Assembly (NCBI GenBank): GCA_021414005.1
Contig: JAIOPH010000032.1
Location: 62,001-126,000 of the forward strand
Origin: Chthoniobacter sp.
GTDB lineage: Bacteria > Verrucomicrobiota > Verrucomicrobiia > Chthoniobacterales > Chthoniobacteraceae
DNA length: 64,000 bases
Direction: 5' to 3'
Each line of letters opens with the position of its first letter. Position 1 is the first letter of the stretch. The notes under the pieces were generated by a model. It was given only the letters and a program-made list of their open reading frames with translations, searched no databases and was not told the origin of the DNA. Positions 61,657 through 64,000 of the stretch are shown here, in pieces. Position numbers and translations under genes: made by a program.

Positions 61657-62481
61657 TCATGCGAGCAGCTCCAGCGAGAAGTCGATGGCGGGAGCGGAGT
61701 GCGTGAGCGCACCGACGGAGATGAAGTCCACACCGGTCGCCGCGATGCCCGCGACGGTCGCGAGCGTGACGCCGCCGCTGGCCTCGAACTGCACGCGCCC
61801 CGCGCCGAGCACGACGGCCTCGGCCATCTGCGCGCAGGTCATGTTGTCGAGCAGGATGACATCCACCCCGGTGAACGAGAGAAAGCGGCGGACCTGCTCC
61901 AGCGTGTCGGCTTCCAGCTCCACGCGGACACCGGGATTCTCCGCGCGAAACGTGCGGATGGCCGCCTGCAACTGCTCCGGCGTGGTGCCGGCGGCGAGAT
62001 GGTTGTCCTTCACCATGACCATGTCGTAGAGCCCGAAGCGGTGGTTCACGCCGCCGCCCGCGACGACCGCCGCCTTTTCCAGCGCGCGCAGGCCGGGTGT
62101 GGTCTTGCGCGTGTCGAGAATGCGCGCCCGCGTGCCGGCGACCGCCTCGACAAACCGCCGAGTGAGCGTGGCCGTGCCGGAGAGACGCTGGATGAAATTC
62201 AGCGCCACGCGCTCCGCCGTCAGGATCGAACGCACGGCCCCGCGGATTTCGAGGATGGTGTCACCTTTGGCCAAAGGGCTGCCGTCCTCCCGCACCACGC
62301 GCACCGCGAGCTGCGGATCGACCCGGCGAAAGACTTCCGCGCCGACCCCGACGCCCGCCGCGACCGCCGGTTCCTTCGCGAAAATCCGCGCGCTTCTTTC
62401 CTCCGTGCCCACGAAATAACGCGACGTGAGATCGCCGGTCCCGATGTCCTCCGCGAGCGCAATGGCGATGGGGTCGTGCAT
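61657..62481 (-). CDS. nadC: Nicotinate-nucleotide pyrophosphorylase (quinolinate PRTase)
   Basis: The 274-residue product from ATG 62481 (MHDPIAIALAEDIGTGDLTS) has the NadC signature: ALNFIQRLSGTATLTRRFVE, ARILDTRKTTPGLRALEKAA, GGGVNHRFGLYDMVMVKDNH and VILLDNMTCAQMAEAV. It makes NaMN from quinolinate and PRPP in de novo NAD synthesis. The longer frame to 62553 lacks support. nadA and nadB are not in the window. Confidence 0.96.
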   Translation of the reverse strand: MHDPIAIALAEDIGTGDLTSRYFVGTEERSARIFAKEPAVAAGVGVGAEVFRRVDPQLAVRVVREDGSPLAKGDTILEIRGAVRSILTAERVALNFIQRLSGTATLTRRFVEAVAGTRARILDTRKTTPGLRALEKAAVVAGGGVNHRFGLYDMVMVKDNHLAAGTTPEQLQAAIRTFRAENPGVRVELEADTLEQVRRFLSFTGVDVILLDNMTCAQMAEAVVLGAGRVQFEASGGVTLATVAGIAATGVDFISVGALTHSAPAIDFSLELLA

Positions 62482-62648
62482 AAGTTGAGGAAGGCATGAT
62501 GGTCCGCTTGAACGGTCGTGCTCAACTCCCAACTGCCGCCCACCCATCGTCAACTCGCGCCTGCCGCACCGGGAACAGTCCGGGCGGGAACGGGCGTCGG
62601 GGAGTCAGGGGTTATGAGCTTGCGCATGGGGTAATGGGCGGGACCGCA

Positions 62649-63014
62649 TCAGCCTTCCGCCGGACGCAGCACCCGCAATTTGTGCCCGCTCAGCACTACG
62701 AAACAGCCGGTCCACGACCCGACATCCTCGTGGGAGAAAACCTCCGCAATCCTTTGTCTCAATGCCACCCGGCCCGCTTCCGGCAGCCGCACGAGCAGCA
62801 GGCCGTGATGCGTTCCCGGCTGGAATCGGCGCACATCGGAAAAGTCGAGGTCTTGCGTGATGAGAAACCGGCCCTCAGCCTGCGCTGCCGCCCAGACCGT
62901 GGGATCGTCCCGCCCCGCCAGACCTTCCTGCCGCACATTATCCGCATCGTGATTCAGGGTCGCCAGTTCCGCGACCAGCGCTTCCGGCAGATTCTCGTCG
63001 AGCTTGATCTTCAT
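62649..63014 (-). CDS. DUF5615 PIN-like protein (putative toxin)
   Basis: The 121-residue protein matches the DUF5615 PIN-like family: MKIKLDENLPEALVAELATL with acidic residues, then RFLITQDLDFSDVRRF and GLLLVRLPEAGR. It overlaps the DUF433 gene by 4 bp (ATGA). The pair is a frequent toxin-antitoxin-like combination. Nuclease activity is inferred. Confidence 0.82.
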   Translation of the reverse strand: MKIKLDENLPEALVAELATLNHDADNVRQEGLAGRDDPTVWAAAQAEGRFLITQDLDFSDVRRFQPGTHHGLLLVRLPEAGRVALRQRIAEVFSHEDVGSWTGCFVVLSGHKLRVLRPAEG

Positions 63015-63259
63015 GCCGCCACCGCGGGCATCGGTGGCACCGGCAGATCATCGCCCGCCGCCGCCGCGGCAAACGCGATCACCGCGCGCAGCCCGTCGTG
63101 CGTCACCGTGGGAAAATCCGCCATGACCTCGGCCTCCGTCGCCCCTTCCGCGAGGCTCGCGAGCAGCGTCCGCACGGGCACGCGCGTCCCTTTGACGACG
63201 AGCGCACCGCCGCACAGTTCCGTGCGCCGCTCGAAGTAGTCTGCGTAATTGAATTTCAT
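63011..63259 (-). CDS. DUF433 protein (putative antitoxin)
   Basis: From ATG 63259 the 82-residue product matches DUF433: TELCGGALVVKGTRVPVRTL and EGATEAEVMADFPTVTHDGL, a winged-helix fold. The start is set by the conserved N-terminus (MKFNYADYFERRTEL). It precedes and overlaps DUF5615 by 4 bp. Confidence 0.85.
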   Translation of the reverse strand: MKFNYADYFERRTELCGGALVVKGTRVPVRTLLASLAEGATEAEVMADFPTVTHDGLRAVIAFAAAAAGDDLPVPPMPAVAA

Positions 63260-63309
63260 GGCTGGAAGATTAACCGGGGGCCGCGCTACGGGCAATGTCC
63301 GCTTTTCCC

Positions 63310-63615
63310 TCGTTCCAAACTGAGGGTTTGGGAATGCAGGCTCGGCGGGGAAGCTGTGCTTCGCGGTGAGGGGCGGGAGTTTACCCGCGGCTGCCCGCCA
63401 CCCAGCACGCAAGGCACTTGCCCCGCCCAGGGTGCGTTCCAAAAGCCCCACTTTCGGAACGAGGGAGAAACCCCTTCCTCGTTCCGAAGCTGAGCTTCGG
63501 AACGGCCCTCCCATCGAAGCTTTGCTTCATCGAGGTAGCGGCGGTTCATAGCAGCGGGACGGTACTGGAAGCCAAGCTTCGCAGACATGGCGTTCCGAAG
63601 TAGAACTTCGGAACG
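63310..63615. repeat. Cluster of GTTCCGAAG-type palindromes
   Basis: Two clean hairpins are 63480-63504 (CGTTCCGAAGC...GCTTCGGAACG) and 63591-63615 (CGTTCCGAAGT...ACTTCGGAACG). The C-G pair of one is a T-A pair in the other, so pairing is conserved. Two degenerate copies lie near 63310-63335 and 63435-63461. The remaining sequence of 63260-63640 holds no gene that I can see. Confidence 0.8.
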
Positions 63616-63640
63616 AGGAGAAAGCTCGGAAGCCGAAATC

Positions 63641-64000
63641 TTATGGCTCCTGTGAAGCGGCCGGTTTGCAGATTTCCAGCAGCGCGCGCTGCAGTGCTTC
63701 GATGTCGAGCGGTTTGGTAAAGTGGCGGGCGAAACCGGCGGCTTGCGCCTGCTGGATGTCGGCATCGTCTCCGGAGCCGCTGATGGCGATGCCCGCGACC
63801 GGCGAGCAGGCCCGCAGCTCGCGGAGCAACTCGTGTCCGGAGCCATCGGGAAGCGCCAGGTCGCTGATGAGGAAATCGAAATCTTGCGCCGCGAAGGCCA
63901 CGCGTGCCTCCGCGCAGGAGCCAGCGGTGACGACTGTGTGACCGCGCCGCCGGAGGAGCTTGGCCATGATGTCGGCGGTCGCCGGGTGATCATCGACCAC
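63641..64000 (-). CDS. Receiver domain, partial (N-terminus beyond right edge)
   Basis: The minus-strand frame is open to the edge. The visible ~119 residues are a receiver: VVDDHPATADIMAKLLRRRG start, acceptor Asp in FLISDLALPDGSGHEL, Ser in AIAISGSGDD and Lys in HFTKPLDIEAL. The start lies outside, as the domain's first strand is incomplete. The spacing to the stop suggests the C-terminal receiver of a hybrid kinase. Confidence 0.85.
   Translation of the reverse strand: MVDDHPATADIMAKLLRRRGHTVVTAGSCAEARVAFAAQDFDFLISDLALPDGSGHELLRELRACSPVAGIAISGSGDDADIQQAQAAGFARHFTKPLDIEALQRALLEICKPAASQEP

Overview
The window is high-GC bacterial chromosome, most likely from a verrucomicrobium (Verrucomicrobiota). 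The main pointers are a large secreted c-type cytochrome/beta-propeller protein and a DUF1501 Tat protein of the kind common in the PVC group, a Gfo/Idh/MocA dehydrogenase paired with a sugar isomerase/epimerase, a 57-residue L34, few Shine-Dalgarno sites, and many short palindromic repeats between genes. The assignment rests on gene content and style, not on a marker-gene comparison. No rRNA, tRNA, CRISPR array or convincing origin was found.

Layout. 0-4.3 kb: a leucine-rich-repeat protein running off the left edge, a 21-bp tandem array, a long palindrome and a ~1135-residue cytochrome-like protein. 4.3-8 kb: accessory zone with a 33-unit array of degenerate 21-bp repeats, an IS200-like REP-associated transposase flanked by inverted composite REP sequences, a third REP copy, a HEPN/Toprim-type putative defence gene, and a broken gene tail that resembles ThiC. 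8-13.9 kb: sugar oxidoreductase and isomerase, a metal-type permease, a TPR protein and small membrane proteins. 13.9-20.3 kb: a J-domain protein, a DUF1501 protein, then two hybrid histidine kinases and a stand-alone receiver. 20.3-28.6 kb: ureD/ureG, a sirtuin, aspS, the conserved rpmH-rnpA-yidD-yidC-R3H cluster, and an excisionase-HTH/receiver fusion. 28.6-32.5 kb: gatC-gatA, an orphan gene and carA. 32.5-44.2 kb: a minus-strand series of surface-glycan and envelope genes, the upper six tightly coupled (GT2 fused to a receiver, GT4, flippase-like protein, HlyD-type adaptor, TPR membrane protein, GT39-like transferase), followed by a PhoD-like phosphatase and a small secreted protein. 44.4-52.9 kb: rhomboid, a PAS/GAF kinase lacking its ATPase domain, prolyl oligopeptidase and several secreted proteins. 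53-57.4 kb: an efflux adaptor, an FtsX-type permease and a VapBC-like pair. 57.5-64 kb: a five-gene membrane operon headed by an SPFH protein with a C-terminal HTH, birA, nadC, a DUF433/DUF5615 pair, a palindrome cluster and the end of another receiver protein.

The features most worth following up are the RAYT/REP system with covarying hairpins, two unrelated 21-bp arrays that leave most or all reading frames open, receiver or HTH domains fused to unexpected partners (GT2-REC, HTH-REC, SPFH-HTH), a perfect palindrome lying inside the 5' end of ureD, and a hybrid kinase missing its catalytic domain.
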